Part shown: positions 43,214 to 52,648 of the stretch, piece after piece
Layout: each line of letters begins with the position of its first letter
Position numbering within the stretch: position 1 is the stretch's first letter
Origin: Bacillota bacterium
GTDB taxonomy: Bacteria > Bacillota > Clostridia > Lachnospirales > Lachnospiraceae
Direction of reading: 5' to 3'
Assembly (NCBI GenBank): GCA_023395555.1
Contig: JAEWYQ010000015.1
Coordinates: 1-64,000, forward strand
DNA length: 64,000 nucleotides
Program-made: the position numbers and the translations under genes
Notes under the pieces: generated by a model
What the model was told of the DNA's origin: nothing
The model's input: the letters and a program-made list of their open reading frames with translations, nothing else
The model's database searches: none

Positions 43214-44980
43214 ATGAGCAAAGGCACAATAAAAAAGGTTGCCGGTCCGTTGGTTATCGCCGAAGGAATGCGTGATGCAAATATGTTCGATGTGGTTCGA
43301 GTAAGCGACCAGCGTCTGATTGGAGAAATTATTGAAATCCATGGTGACCAGGCATCCATTCAGGTATATGAGGAAACCTCCGGCCTGGGCCCCGGGGAAC
43401 CGGTGGAATCTACCGGAGCACCCTTAAGCGTGGAGTTGGGCCCCGGACTGATCGGAAGCATCTTCGACGGTATTCAGCGTCCGCTGGTGGACATTATGGA
43501 GGCCATTGGCACCAACTTAAAGAGAGGCGTGGAAATCCCTTCCCTGAACAGGGATGCCCGGTGGCATTTTGTACCCCGGGTTACCGCGGGAGATGCGGTG
43601 GAGGCCGGTGATATCATCGGTACGGTTGAGGAGACAGAGATCGTATCTCATAAGATTATGATTCCTTATGGAATACAGGGAACTCTCAGATCGATTAGTG
43701 AGGGTGATTATACGGTTACAGATACCATTGCCGTTGTGGAGAAGCCGGACGGCAGCCTGGAGAATATTACCCTGATGCAGAAGTGGCCGGTTCGTAACGG
43801 CAGGCCTTATAAGCAGAAGCTGTCACCGGATAAGCCTCTGGTGACGGGACAACGGGTCATTGATACCCTGTTCCCCATCGCAAAGGGCGGTGTTGCCGCG
43901 GTACCCGGTCCTTTCGGAAGCGGTAAGACCGTGGTTCAGCACCAGCTTGCCAAGTGGGCGGAGGCGGATATTGTAGTATACATTGGCTGCGGAGAGCGCG
44001 GCAATGAGATGACCGACGTATTGAATGAATTCCCGGAGCTGAAGGACCCGAAGACCGGCAAATCCTTGATGGAACGTACGGTTCTCATCGCCAATACCTC
44101 GGACATGCCCGTTGCTGCCCGGGAAGCATCCATCTATGTCGGTATTACTATTGCGGAATATTTCCGTGATATGGGCTATTCCGTGGCGCTGATGGCAGAC
44201 TCTACCTCCCGTTGGGCGGAGGCTCTCCGTGAGATGTCCGGACGTCTGGAGGAAATGCCCGGCGAGGAAGGCTATCCCGCTTATCTTGCCAGCCGTCTGG
44301 CCCAGTTCTATGAGAGAGCGGGGCGTGTCATCGCTCTCGGAAAAGAGGGGAGAGAGGGAGCCCTGTCCGCAATCGGCGCGGTGTCGCCGCCCGGCGGTGA
44401 TATCTCCGAGCCGGTATCCCAGGCAACCCTTCGTATTGTAAAGGTATTCTGGGGGCTGGATGCCAATCTTGCCTACCGGAGACATTTCCCCGCCATTAAC
44501 TGGCTGACCAGCTATTCCCTGTATAATCTGGGTAAATGGTTTAACACCAATGTCAATGAAAAGTGGGTGGATCTCAGAGCCAGAATCATGAAGATGCTCA
44601 ATGACGAAGCGGAGCTGGAGGAGATTGTGAAGCTGGTAGGTATGGATGCGCTATCCGCACCGGACCGTCTGAAGCTGGAGGCTGCCAGATCCATCCGTGA
44701 GGATTACCTGCATCAGGATGCCTTCCACGAGGTGGATACCTATACGGATCTTCAGAAGCAGTATCTGATGATGGAGCTGGTATTGCATTATTATGATACG
44801 GCCCTGGAGGCGCTGGGCAAGGGTGTGAGTATCGACAGCCTGGTTAAGCTGGAGGTCAGGGAGAATATCGGCCGTTTCAAGTATGTATCCAAGGATCGGA
44901 TCGACAGCGAATGTGAGGATATTCTCCAGAAGTTGCAGATTGAGATTAACGATTTAGTGAAGAAGAAGGAGGAAGCCTAA
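43214..44980 (+). CDS. ntpA: V-type ATPase catalytic subunit A (operon 2)
   Basis: 588 residues. Walker A is GPFGSGKT (232-239), the catalytic Glu region is [10 protein letters not shown], and Walker B is in [35 protein letters not shown]. The V-type non-homologous region is present. ATG 43214 is used with GGAG just upstream; the in-frame ATG 43202 covers that site. The stop overlaps the ntpB start by one base (TAATG). Together with the Na+-type NtpK this is the motor of a Na+-pumping V-ATPase, or a Na+-driven ATP synthase (inference). Confidence 0.97.
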   Translation: MSKGTIKKVAGPLVIAEGMRDANMFDVVRVSDQRLIGEIIEIHGDQASIQVYEETSGLGPGEPVESTGAPLSVELGPGLIGSIFDGIQRPLVDIMEAIGTNLKRGVEIPSLNRDARWHFVPRVTAGDAVEAGDIIGTVEETEIVSHKIMIPYGIQGTLRSISEGDYTVTDTIAVVEKPDGSLENITLMQKWPVRNGRPYKQKLSPDKPLVTGQRVIDTLFPIAKGGVAAVPGPFGSGKTVVQHQLAKWAEADIVVYIGCGERGNEMTDVLNEFPELKDPKTGKSLMERTVLIANTSDMPVAAREASIYVGITIAEYFRDMGYSVALMADSTSRWAEALREMSGRLEEMPGEEGYPAYLASRLAQFYERAGRVIALGKEGREGALSAIGAVSPPGGDISEPVSQATLRIVKVFWGLDANLAYRRHFPAINWLTSYSLYNLGKWFNTNVNEKWVDLRARIMKMLNDEAELEEIVKLVGMDALSAPDRLKLEAARSIREDYLHQDAFHEVDTYTDLQKQYLMMELVLHYYDTALEALGKGVSIDSLVKLEVRENIGRFKYVSKDRIDSECEDILQKLQIEINDLVKKKEEA

Positions 44981-46353
44981 TGCCTAAGGAATATAGAACG
45001 ATTCAAGAGGTGGCAGGCCCTCTTATGTTAGTGCAGGGGGTAGAAAATGTTGCCTTTGACGAGCTGGCGGAAATAGAGCTTGCCAGCGGAGAGAAACGCC
45101 GCTGCAGAGTGCTTGAAATCGATGGTTCCAATGCCCTGGTGCAATTATTTGAAAACTCGGCGGGTATTAATCTTGCCAGCAGCAAGGTTCGTTTTCTGGG
45201 ACGGAGCATGGAGCTGGGAGTAAGCGAGGATATGCTGAGCCGTGTATTCGACGGCCTGGGACGTCCCATCGACGACGGCCCGGAGATTCTTCCGGAGAAG
45301 AGGCTGGACATCAATGGTCTTCCCATGAATCCGGCGGCCAGAAATTACCCCCAGGAATTCATTCAGACCGGTGTATCCGCCATTGACGGACTGAACACCC
45401 TGGTTCGGGGTCAGAAGCTTCCCATCTTCTCGGCCAGCGGCCTGCCCCATGCCGAGCTGGCGGCCCAGATCGCCCGTCAGGCCAAGGTGCGGGGAACCTC
45501 AGAGCCCTTTGCCGTAGTATTTGCAGCCATGGGTATTACCTTCGAGGAAGCTAATTTCTTCACGGAGAGCTTCCGTGAGACCGGAGCCATTGACCGTACC
45601 GTAATGTTTGTCAACCTGGCCAATGACCCGGCCATTGAGCGTATTTCGACTCCGCGTATGGCATTGACCGCCGCGGAATATCTGGCATTTGAAAAGGATA
45701 TGCATGTACTGGTTATTCTTACGGATATTACCAACTATGCGGATTCCCTCCGTGAAGTATCGGCAGCCCGTAAGGAGGTGCCGGGACGGCGCGGTTATCC
45801 CGGCTATATGTATACGGACCTGGCATCCCTCTATGAGAGAGCGGGAAGGAAGAAGGGCAGGAACGGAAGTATTACCATGATCCCTATCTTAAGTATGCCC
45901 GAGGATGATAAGACGCATCCGATTCCTGACTTGACCGGCTATATTACCGAGGGTCAGATCATCTTAAGCCGTGAGCTGCACCGCCAGAGCATTCAGCCGC
46001 CCATTGATGTACTGCCTTCCTTGTCCCGTCTGAAGGATAAGGGAATCGGTGAGGGCAAGACCAGAAAGGACCATGCCAATACCATGAACCAGATCTTTGC
46101 AGCCTATGCGAGAGGCAAGGAAGCAAAGGAGCTGATGGTGGTTCTTGGAGAGGCGGCATTAACGGATATTGATAAGCTGTATGCCAAGTTTGCGGATGCT
46201 TTTGAACGGGATTATGTGTCCCAGGGCTATGAAACCAACCGTGATATTGAGGAGACCTTGAATCTGGGCTGGAGATTATTATCCATTCTGCCCAGGACAG
46301 AGCTGAAGAGAATTAAGGATGAATTACTGGATCAGTATTATGGCAAGGTATAA
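44980..46353 (+). CDS. ntpB: V-type ATPase subunit B (operon 2)
   Basis: 457 residues, normal length. Landmarks are [25 protein letters not shown] (no Walker A), [74 protein letters not shown] and [14 protein letters not shown]. It forms the three catalytic interfaces with A. The start overlaps the ntpA stop (TAATG). Confidence 0.97.
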   Translation: MPKEYRTIQEVAGPLMLVQGVENVAFDELAEIELASGEKRRCRVLEIDGSNALVQLFENSAGINLASSKVRFLGRSMELGVSEDMLSRVFDGLGRPIDDGPEILPEKRLDINGLPMNPAARNYPQEFIQTGVSAIDGLNTLVRGQKLPIFSASGLPHAELAAQIARQAKVRGTSEPFAVVFAAMGITFEEANFFTESFRETGAIDRTVMFVNLANDPAIERISTPRMALTAAEYLAFEKDMHVLVILTDITNYADSLREVSAARKEVPGRRGYPGYMYTDLASLYERAGRKKGRNGSITMIPILSMPEDDKTHPIPDLTGYITEGQIILSRELHRQSIQPPIDVLPSLSRLKDKGIGEGKTRKDHANTMNQIFAAYARGKEAKELMVVLGEAALTDIDKLYAKFADAFERDYVSQGYETNRDIEETLNLGWRLLSILPRTELKRIKDELLDQYYGKV

Positions 46354-46367
46354 GGGGGTGCTGGACT

Positions 46368-47045
46368 TTGGCTAAGACACGTGTGAATCCGACACGAATG
46401 GAGCTTACGAAGCTGAAGAAAAAGCTGGCGACGGCAACCCGCGGTCACAAGCTGTTAAAGGACAAGCGGGATGAGCTGATGCGGCAGTTCCTCGACCTGG
46501 TTCGGGAGAACAGGGCACTTCGTGAAAAAGTAGAAAAAGGAATCCGGGATGCCAATCAGAACTTTGTACTGGCCCGGTCTTCGATGCCGGATGAGATGCT
46601 GAACGTGGCGCTGATGGCACCGAAGCAGGAGATTACCCTGGAGGCGGGCAAGCGCAATGTAATGAGTGTTGAGATACCGGAATTCGATGTCCGTACCAGG
46701 ACGCCGGATGCCAATGATATCTTTCCCTACGGCTTTGCTTTTACCTCCAGTGATCTGGACGATGCGGTAAAATCCCTGCAGGATATCCTTCCGGATATGC
46801 TTAAGTTAGCCCAGATCGAGAAATCCTGCCAGCTGATGGCGGCGGAGATCGAGAAGACCAGACGCCGTGTAAACGCTCTGGAGCATGTGATGATCCCGGA
46901 ATTGAGGGAAAACATCAAGTATATCGTAATGAAGCTGGATGAGAACGAGAGAAGCACCCAGGTTCGGTTGATGAAGGTAAAGGATATGATGCTGGAGCAG
47001 GCTCATCATTACAGTGAGAGATACCAGAAAAATCTGGAAGCTTAG
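46368..47045 (+). CDS. ntpD: V-type ATPase subunit D (operon 2)
   Basis: 225 residues. The TTG start at 46368 gives the classic opening MAKTRVNPTRMELTKLKKKL followed by ATRGHKLLKDKRDELMRQF, and a C-terminal basic helix EIEKTRRRVNALEHVMIPEL. It is the central shaft. A GGGGGTG ribosome binding site overlaps the ntpB stop. It is the last gene of operon 2; ntpH and ntpJ of E. hirae are absent. A clear terminator follows at 47126-47158. Confidence 0.95.
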   Translation: MAKTRVNPTRMELTKLKKKLATATRGHKLLKDKRDELMRQFLDLVRENRALREKVEKGIRDANQNFVLARSSMPDEMLNVALMAPKQEITLEAGKRNVMSVEIPEFDVRTRTPDANDIFPYGFAFTSSDLDDAVKSLQDILPDMLKLAQIEKSCQLMAAEIEKTRRRVNALEHVMIPELRENIKYIVMKLDENERSTQVRLMKVKDMMLEQAHHYSERYQKNLEA

Positions 47046-47125
47046 GAAGTATGGGACTCCGGAAATCAATATTTTGTCCAGCGGGCAAGCGGAACGCAGT
47101 ACAAAATAGAATAGTAGTCAGGATG

Positions 47126-47158
47126 CGGGATACTGTTTGAAACGGTATCCCGTTTTTT
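47126..47158 (+). terminator. rho-independent terminator of V-ATPase operon 2
   Basis: An 8-bp stem, CGGGATAC (47126-47133) with GTATCCCG (47145-47152), followed by six T residues. Confidence 0.9.
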
Positions 47159-47264
47159 GTGTTGAAACGACGATATCTTCTGCTTCTGGTTGACAGGGTT
47201 CCAAGTACATATTAAAATTAGTTAGAATACTTCCGCTGGTTTTCTATGCCGATAAAGCATATAG

Positions 47265-47292
47265 TTAAGCACATATGGTTAAGCACATATGG
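47265..47292 (+). repeat. two tandem 14-bp repeats upstream of the Crp/Fnr gene
   Basis: TTAAGCACATATGG occurs twice in tandem (47265-47278 and 47279-47292), preceded by a degenerate AAAGCATATAG. Each unit carries CATATG. The rest of 47046-47377 contains only the operon 2 terminator. Confidence 0.75.
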
Positions 47293-47377
47293 CTGAGTGT
47301 ATACGGCCGGGATAATATTGGCTTATGGACGGAAATGCCGGGGAAGACTACATAATAGATTAAGGAAGGTGTATGAT

Positions 47378-48094
47378 ATGACTGCTTCCTGCCAATGCGG
47401 ATTTTGTCATAATGATTTGTGTATAAAAAAGGTGCCGATTTTTTCTTCCCTCAGCAGTGACGAGGTGGAGACAATATCGGGCTTGATCAATCACCGGGAA
47501 TACAGGAAGGGCGAGCTTCTGATGCATGACGGTGAAAGGTCGGAGAATATTGTAATTATTCATGAGGGCAGTGCGAAGGCCTTTAAATATACCACGGACG
47601 GAAGAGAGCAGATCCTGTATGTGTTCTCGGAAGGGGACTTCTTCGGGGAACAGAATCTGCTGACCAACCGGGCGGCCACCTATAGCGTGGAAGCGCTTCA
47701 GCCGGTGAAGACCTGCTCGCTGTCGAAAGGTCAGTTTCAGCAGCTTTTGTACCAATATCCGGATATTGCCGTGAAGATTATTGCGGAGCTGGGAGAGCGG
47801 ATGGCGAGGCTGGAGAATGCAATGCAGGGGATGGGGGTCCGCAATGTGGATAACCGTGTCAGCGGAATTTTATTGGAGTTTGCAGCCAAGTACGGAAGCG
47901 AGGATAAGGAAGGGACATTAATTCAATTGCCCCTCAGCCGTGAAGGAATCGCCAATTATCTTGGAGTAGCGCGGGAAACAGTAAGCCGGAAGCTGGGACA
48001 ATTAGAGAGTGAAGGCATTATCCGTTCTGTAAATAATAAGTCCATACTGATTCTGAATAAGGAAGCGCTGGGGGCAATTGCCGGCGCCTATTGA
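47378..48094 (+). CDS. Crp/Fnr family regulator with N-terminal cysteines (FNR/HcpR-like)
   Basis: 238 residues. An N-terminal Cys cluster (C5, C7, C10, C15 in CQCGFCHNDLC) plus C113 recalls the iron-sulfur ligands of FNR (four essential Cys). A cyclic-nucleotide-binding-type beta-roll follows (GELLMHDGERSENIVIIHEGSAKAF, EGDFFGEQNLL), then the dimer helix and HTH with recognition helix LGVARETVSRKLGQLE. In CRP the R-E-T-V-x-R residues read TGTGA; FNR has V-E-T-I-S-R for TTGAT. The Arg here predicts a TGTGA-type site, and two such palindromes occur in this window (52237-52252, 59061-59076). ATG 47378 follows AAGGAAGG by 8 nt. Likely a sensor of oxygen or nitric oxide. Confidence 0.88.
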   Translation: MTASCQCGFCHNDLCIKKVPIFSSLSSDEVETISGLINHREYRKGELLMHDGERSENIVIIHEGSAKAFKYTTDGREQILYVFSEGDFFGEQNLLTNRAATYSVEALQPVKTCSLSKGQFQQLLYQYPDIAVKIIAELGERMARLENAMQGMGVRNVDNRVSGILLEFAAKYGSEDKEGTLIQLPLSREGIANYLGVARETVSRKLGQLESEGIIRSVNNKSILILNKEALGAIAGAY

Positions 48095-48687
48095 TGAATT
48101 GGTGGACCGGTATTCTTTTTTTGCAGAAATACTTCACTGTCAAGGGTGGTAATCGAGGTATTGCCGGCTTTGAATTCACCCATCTGCTGGAAGGGGACAT
48201 CAGCCAGATAGCATTGCAGGCACATGATGACGGCGTTATGTGTGACGATGGCAACATCCTGTGTATTCTCGGCAATAATCCGGTGAATTGCAGATAAGGC
48301 CCGCTCCACAAGCTCCCGGTAGGATTCACCCTGATGACTTTTGGCGTCGCTGCGGTTCTGATACCAGAATTCATACTCGGCTGGATAGGAAGCTTTAACC
48401 TCCAGCCAGGTCAATCCCTCCCAATGACCAAGACAAACTTCTTCCAGTCCATCTGCCACGAGAAGCGGACAGCCGATAATCTGGCTTATGATGGAAGCGG
48501 TCTGATAGGCTCTTTTCTGTTTACTGGAATAGATGCGGACTATAGGTGCCTGTTCCTTCAGGAGTTTCTCGCCCAGATCTCTGGCTTGGGCAATTCCGGT
48601 CTCATTCAATTCAATGTCACTGCTGCCTTGAATTCTTCTGGCCTGATTCCAGTCGGTCTGTCCATGTCGGATGAAATGTAATCTCAA
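48088..48687 (-). CDS. histidine phosphatase family (phosphoglycerate mutase-like) protein
   Basis: 199 residues. The phosphohistidine motif is LHFIRHGQTDWN, with the second Arg region around IYSSKQKRAYQTASII, acid residue in LEEVCLGHWEGLTW and the second catalytic His in VAIVTHNAVI. This is the bacterial cofactor-independent phosphatase branch (GpmB/CobC/PhoE-like); the substrate is unknown. A TTG start at 48687 fits AAAGGTGG spacing and gives the usual MRLHFIRHG opening; GTG 48699 overlaps the ribosome binding site. The 3' end overlaps the convergent Crp/Fnr gene by 7 bp. Confidence 0.88.
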   Translation of the reverse strand: MRLHFIRHGQTDWNQARRIQGSSDIELNETGIAQARDLGEKLLKEQAPIVRIYSSKQKRAYQTASIISQIIGCPLLVADGLEEVCLGHWEGLTWLEVKASYPAEYEFWYQNRSDAKSHQGESYRELVERALSAIHRIIAENTQDVAIVTHNAVIMCLQCYLADVPFQQMGEFKAGNTSITTLDSEVFLQKKNTGPPIHQ

Positions 48688-48790
48688 GCTGATCTCCACC
48701 TTTATGATTTTATACTCTTATTGTAAACCGAATTTTATCTGATTGCAATCATAGATTAGTATCTGCGCCGAACAAAGTGAATGCGAATCC

Positions 48791-48830
48791 TGGCGCGAAG
48801 CGCCATACCATGAGTGCCTCCCTCATGGTA
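48791..48830. other. pair of hairpins upstream of rubrerythrin
   Basis: TGGCGC-GAA-GCGCCA (48791-48805) and TACCATGAG/CTCATGGTA (48806-48814 with 48822-48830) stand next to each other between the divergent phosphatase and rubrerythrin genes. No T-run follows. A -10-like TATAAT (48832-48837) is adjacent, so they may be part of the rubrerythrin control region. Confidence 0.5.
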
Positions 48831-48886
48831 TTATAATTTGAATTTTGGGGATACTTTTACCAAATAATATTTGGAGGTATGCCATC

Positions 48887-49477
48887 ATGGATTTTAAAGA
48901 CAGTCAGACAAAGGATAATTTAATGAGAGCGTTTGCCGGAGAGAGCCAGGCAAGAAACCGTTATACCTTTGCCGCGGCCCAGGCAAAGAAGGAGCATCAG
49001 CATGTGATAGAAGCGATCTTCCGCTTTACTGCCGATCAGGAGAAGGAACATGCGGAGGTGTTTTATAATTTTCTGAAGGAGCTGGCGGGTGAGAATATCC
49101 ATGTAGATGGGGCTTATCCGGTGGATATTCATGACGATCTGGTTCAGCTTCTCCGCTCGGCCCAGCATAACGAATATGAGGAATATGATCCGGTATATAA
49201 ACAATTCGGAGATATAGCGAAGGAGGAAGGATTTTCCCGGATCGCATCCGCATTTCACATGATCGCCGGGGTGGAGAAGACTCATGGGGATCGATTTGCA
49301 CGGTTTGCCCAGCTCCTGGAAGAGAACAAGCTGTATGTATCCGATGTGGAAACCGGGTGGATGTGCCTGAACTGCGGCTATGTGCATTGGGGGAAAGAGG
49401 CGCCCAAGTTATGTCCGGTCTGCCAGCATGATCAGGGTTATTTTATACGTCTGTCCCTGGCTCCGTATTCCGAGTAA
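48887..49477 (+). CDS. rubrerythrin
   Basis: 196 residues. The ferritin-like diiron domain has two ExxH pairs (AGESQARNRY, DQEKEHAEVF, HMIAGVEKTHGDRF). The C-terminal rubredoxin-like domain has CLNCGYVHWGKEAPKLCPVCQ with two CxxC pairs. It reduces hydrogen peroxide to water in anaerobes. ATG 48887 lies 9 nt after GGAGG; the frame further upstream is not used. It is monocistronic with a terminator at 49565-49605. Confidence 0.95.
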   Translation: MDFKDSQTKDNLMRAFAGESQARNRYTFAAAQAKKEHQHVIEAIFRFTADQEKEHAEVFYNFLKELAGENIHVDGAYPVDIHDDLVQLLRSAQHNEYEEYDPVYKQFGDIAKEEGFSRIASAFHMIAGVEKTHGDRFARFAQLLEENKLYVSDVETGWMCLNCGYVHWGKEAPKLCPVCQHDQGYFIRLSLAPYSE

Positions 49478-49564
49478 GGTATAATCCCCGTAATCTTTTG
49501 GCAGATGACCCTTTGAAGTCATGCGGATATAAAACACAGGGAAAGTTAGCGGTATAAATAAACG

Positions 49565-49605
49565 AAAAACGCTATGGGAATACAAATTACTCATAGTGTT
49601 TTTTT
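49565..49605 (+). terminator. terminator after rubrerythrin
   Basis: AAAAACGCTATG (49565-49576) pairs with CATAGTGTTTTT (49592-49603, one G-T wobble) and continues in a T-run. The remaining AT-rich sequence to 49862 shows a TTGACA (49808-49813) but no well-spaced -10. Confidence 0.8.
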
Positions 49606-49862
49606 ATGCGGGTTATTGTCACTGCAGATCTTCTGGCGAAGCTTTTCGTTTGAAAATTAACATAGTTATAAAAACTATATAAAATAGAAAGGCATACTAT
49701 TACATATTGACAATATCTCTGTATACAAGTTATAATAAAAAAAGAATTACAATAAATCATATTTGCCATAGACCGATGGAAACATCGGATTTCTACTACT
49801 AATTACTTTGACAATCAAAATAATTATAACCAGGAACAGCATAGAAAATGGAGGTCGGAATT

Positions 49863-50918
49863 ATGAAGATGAAACCTTTAGTAATTGATGATTTAGTTGC
49901 CAGAATACCAATCATACAGGGAGGAATGGGCGTGGGAGTCAGCCGCTCCAGGCTGGCGGGAGCCGTGGCGAAGGAAGGCGGGATCGGCATTCTGTCTACG
50001 GCGCAGATTGGCTATGATGAACCGGACTTCTCCAGACATCCCATAGAAAGCAATCTTTCTGCCGTCAAGAAGCATCTGAAGCTTGCCAGGGAGCGGGCGG
50101 AAGGCGGGATCGTCGGCGTGAATATTATGGTTGCAACCAAGCAATATGAGCGCTATGTAAAAGCGGCATGCGAGGGAGGAGCACAGGTGATCATATCCGG
50201 CGCGGGGCTCCCGATTTCCCTTCCCGAACTGGTGCGGGGATTTCAGACGAAAATCGCCCCGATTGTGTCAAGCATCCGGGCGGCCTCCGTTCTATTGAAG
50301 ATGTGGGATAAAAAATATAAGACCACTGCGGATTTTATTGTAATTGAAGGACCTCTTGCAGGCGGTCACCTGGGATTTACCGGGGAACAGCTGGAGCATG
50401 TGGAGGAGATGAATTATGATGAGGAGATCAGGGGCATCATAGAATGTAAGAAGGAATATGAGAATAAATATGAGAGAGAGATTCCAGTGATTGTGGCAGG
50501 AGGTATTTTTGATCAGGAGGATATCAGAAAGGCTCTGGCATTAGGAGCCGACGGAGTTCAGATTGCAACCCGTTTCGTTGTCACGGAGGAATGTGATGCC
50601 AGCCAGGAATACAAGAATGCCTATCTTGCGGCGGGCAAAGAGGATGTTAAGGTCGTGGTCAGTCCGGTGGGAATGCCGGGTAGAGCCATCTTAAACCCGT
50701 TTTTAAAGTCTGTGGAGAACGGGCGGATTGCGGTGTCAAAATGCTATCAATGCCTGGAACGTTGTAATCCTAAGGAAATTCCATATTGCATTACAAAGGC
50801 ATTGATTAATGCAGTAGAAGGGAATATAGAGGAAGGCTTGATTTTCTGCGGAGCGAAGGTGGACCGGCTGAAGGAGATGACAACCGTAAGAGCGATTTTT
50901 GAAGAGCTGGTATTTTAG
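49863..50918 (+). CDS. NAD(P)H-dependent flavin oxidoreductase (nitronate monooxygenase family)
   Basis: 351 residues, FMN-binding TIM barrel. Motifs are PIIQGGMGVGVS, GIGILSTAQIGY, GVNIMVATKQY, IVIEGPLAGGHLGF (with the catalytic His), IVAGGIFDQEDIRKALALGADGVQIATRF. The C-terminal CYQCLERCNPKEIPYC adds four Cys, seen in the clostridial YrpB/FabK-like branch. It oxidises nitronates or reduces enones or fatty acyl intermediates; which one is unclear. ATG 49863 lies 8 nt after GGAGG. Confidence 0.88.
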   Translation: MKMKPLVIDDLVARIPIIQGGMGVGVSRSRLAGAVAKEGGIGILSTAQIGYDEPDFSRHPIESNLSAVKKHLKLARERAEGGIVGVNIMVATKQYERYVKAACEGGAQVIISGAGLPISLPELVRGFQTKIAPIVSSIRAASVLLKMWDKKYKTTADFIVIEGPLAGGHLGFTGEQLEHVEEMNYDEEIRGIIECKKEYENKYEREIPVIVAGGIFDQEDIRKALALGADGVQIATRFVVTEECDASQEYKNAYLAAGKEDVKVVVSPVGMPGRAILNPFLKSVENGRIAVSKCYQCLERCNPKEIPYCITKALINAVEGNIEEGLIFCGAKVDRLKEMTTVRAIFEELVF

Positions 50919-51041
50919 CATATACAAAACAAACGTGACTTTTTTTACTATTTATGTTATTGTTATAGATATCAGATCAAGAGAAGCTTGGTGGAAGGAA
51001 GCTTGAGATGGATGAATTTGCTTGAATGCGGAGGTGTAGGG

Positions 51042-51557
51042 ATGAATTTTCTCGAATTGGCAAGGTCACGAAGAAGTATTCGCAGTTTTAAAAGTGACGA
51101 TGTGCCGGAGGAGTTATTAATTCAATTGATTGAAGCGGCGCAGGCGGCACCCAGTGGCGGAAACTGCCAGCCATGGCATTTTTACATTATAAAAAACAGG
51201 GCAGTCATACAGCGGATTCGTGATGAGGCGTGCAAACAGGCATTTATTACAACTGCCCCGGTGTTGATTCTTGTGTGTGCCGATATTGCAAGGTCGGAGG
51301 AACGTTATGCAGAAAGAGGAAGGGAGCTTTACTGTCTGCAGGATACGGCCGCAGCCATTGAAAATCTCCTGCTTTGTGCGGCAAGCTTAGGGCTTGGCAC
51401 CTGCTGGTGCGGAGCTTTTGATGAAAATAGGGTAACCGGGATTTTAGATTTGCCCGGTAAGATGCGTCCCGTTGCGATTATACCGGTCGGCTATTCTCAA
51501 AAGGAGGGCGCAAAAACAGGACGCAGGCCAATTGAAGAAATTACCACATTTATTTAA
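51042..51557 (+). CDS. nitroreductase family protein
   Basis: 171 residues. ARSRRSIRSFKSDDVPEELL, AAPSGGNCQPWHFYII and LGLGTCWCGAF are the FMN-binding hallmarks of the small nitroreductase branch. It reduces nitroaromatics, quinones or flavins with NAD(P)H. ATG 51042 follows GGAGG by 7 nt; the open frame to 50988 has no ribosome binding site. It stands downstream of another flavin enzyme on the same strand. Confidence 0.9.
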   Translation: MNFLELARSRRSIRSFKSDDVPEELLIQLIEAAQAAPSGGNCQPWHFYIIKNRAVIQRIRDEACKQAFITTAPVLILVCADIARSEERYAERGRELYCLQDTAAAIENLLLCAASLGLGTCWCGAFDENRVTGILDLPGKMRPVAIIPVGYSQKEGAKTGRRPIEEITTFI

Positions 51558-51632
51558 GAGGCTCAATAGATTGAGAAGTATGCAAATGATAAAACCGGAT
51601 AATTCAATTATTCTATAGAAGGGATGATTATA

Positions 51633-52241
51633 ATGTCTGCGGAAGTAAAACGCTGTGGCTGGGCCGAAAGAAGCCGGCTGGAGCAGGAGTATCATGACAG
51701 GGAATGGGGTGTTCCGGTTCATGAAGATAAAAGGCTTTTTAAAATGTTAATGCTGGAGGGAATGCAGGCGGGGCTAAGCTGGTCGACAATTTTGAAAAAA
51801 ATGGACACTCTTTGCCCGGCGTTCGATGATTTTGATCCGGCAATTCTGATTACCTATGATGAGGAGAAGATCGAAGCGCTCCTGCAAAATGGGGGGATTA
51901 TAAGAAACAGGCAGAAGATCAATGCGGCGGTTCAGAATGCAAAGGCTTATTTTAAGCTGTGCGAAGAATTTGGTTCCCTGGATCATTATCTCTGGTCCTT
52001 TGTGGGTTACAGCCCCATTGTGAATGCCTGGTCCCGGATAGAAGATGTTCCTTCCAGCTCGCCTGTATCTGATGAGATCAGCAGGGGGTTGAAAGAGCGC
52101 AGTTTTAAATTTGTCGGAACTACCACCGTATATGCGCTGATGCAGTCCGTAGGAATGGTGAATGATCATTTAACCTCCTGTCACTTTTACTGCAGGAAAC
52201 CTGTGGAGAGCGAAGAATATCCAGGGAAGCCTTTTCTGTGA
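51633..52241 (+). CDS. tag: DNA-3-methyladenine glycosylase I
   Basis: 202 residues. The opening KRCGWAE (first zinc Cys), EYHDREWG (zinc His), the LEGMQAGLSWSTILKK helix and the C-terminal HLTSCHFYC (His/Cys zinc ligands) match Tag. It removes 3-methyladenine from DNA. ATG 51633 is about 10 nt after GAAGGGA. Its stop codon TGA lies inside a TGTGATTCAAATCACA palindrome that probably serves the next gene. Confidence 0.94.
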   Translation: MSAEVKRCGWAERSRLEQEYHDREWGVPVHEDKRLFKMLMLEGMQAGLSWSTILKKMDTLCPAFDDFDPAILITYDEEKIEALLQNGGIIRNRQKINAAVQNAKAYFKLCEEFGSLDHYLWSFVGYSPIVNAWSRIEDVPSSSPVSDEISRGLKERSFKFVGTTTVYALMQSVGMVNDHLTSCHFYCRKPVESEEYPGKPFL

Positions 52242-52279
52242 TTCAAATCACAGAAAAAGCGGATTATTTCCCATACACT
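52232..52279 (+). promoter_or_regulatory. Crp/Fnr-type site and promoter of the DUF1858 gene
   Basis: A perfect inverted repeat, TTTTCTGTGAT-TCAA-ATCACAGAAAA (52232-52257), contains TGTGATTCAAATCACA (52237-52252), matching the CRP/HcpR consensus TGTGA-N6-TCACA. A -10-like TACACT lies at 52274-52279; the resulting start near 52286 puts the dyad centre at -41.5, the class II activator position. The hairpin could also serve as a weak terminator for tag. Confidence 0.75.
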
Positions 52280-52320
52280 TTGATCATAATGAATCATGAG
52301 AAATGAGAGGATGGATCAAT

Positions 52321-52548
52321 ATGAATGAGAAACCGATTGACCTGACGAAGCCGGTATATGAGCTTTGCAGCCAGTACCCGGAGCTGCCGCAGATTCTTGC
52401 CGGATTGGGCTTTAAGGATATTACCAAGCCGGGGATGCTGATTAGTGTGGGAAGGTTTATGACTCTGCAAAAAGGAGCCGCGGCGAAAAAAATTGATTTC
52501 GGACAGATAAAGGCAAAGCTGGAGGAGCAGGGTTTCCATTGTATCTAG
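52321..52548 (+). CDS. DUF1858 domain protein
   Basis: 75 residues, a single DUF1858 domain: IDLTKPVYELCSQYPELPQILAGLGFKDITKPGML and GRFMTLQKGAAAKK. DUF1858 is the small helical domain also found at the N-terminus of ScdA/DUF542-type iron-repair proteins and beside DUF438 proteins. ATG 52321 lies 9 nt after GAGAGGA. A strong Crp/Fnr-type palindrome is upstream, and the same palindrome precedes the DUF438 gene at 59150, so the two are probably co-regulated. Role: possibly hybrid-cluster or nitrosative stress metabolism (inference). Confidence 0.9.
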   Translation: MNEKPIDLTKPVYELCSQYPELPQILAGLGFKDITKPGMLISVGRFMTLQKGAAAKKIDFGQIKAKLEEQGFHCI

Positions 52549-52557
52549 ACAATCATA

Positions 52558-52572
52558 GGCGGCATAGCCGCC
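52558..52572 (+). terminator. small GC hairpin after the DUF1858 gene
   Basis: GGCGGC-ATA-GCCGCC is a perfect 6-bp stem shortly after the DUF1858 stop. No T-run follows, so terminator activity is doubtful. Confidence 0.35.
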
Positions 52573-52648
52573 GGTATTATATTCACTAAGACAGATTAGG
52601 GCGGGATCTTTGACGCCGTAATCAAGTTATAATATGGAGGGATACGGT

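Noticed and set aside
52232..52257. Terminator of tag
   Set aside because: The hairpin is perfect but lacks a T-run on the plus strand, and its TGTGA-N6-TCACA core plus promoter spacing is better explained as a regulator site; weak termination remains possible.
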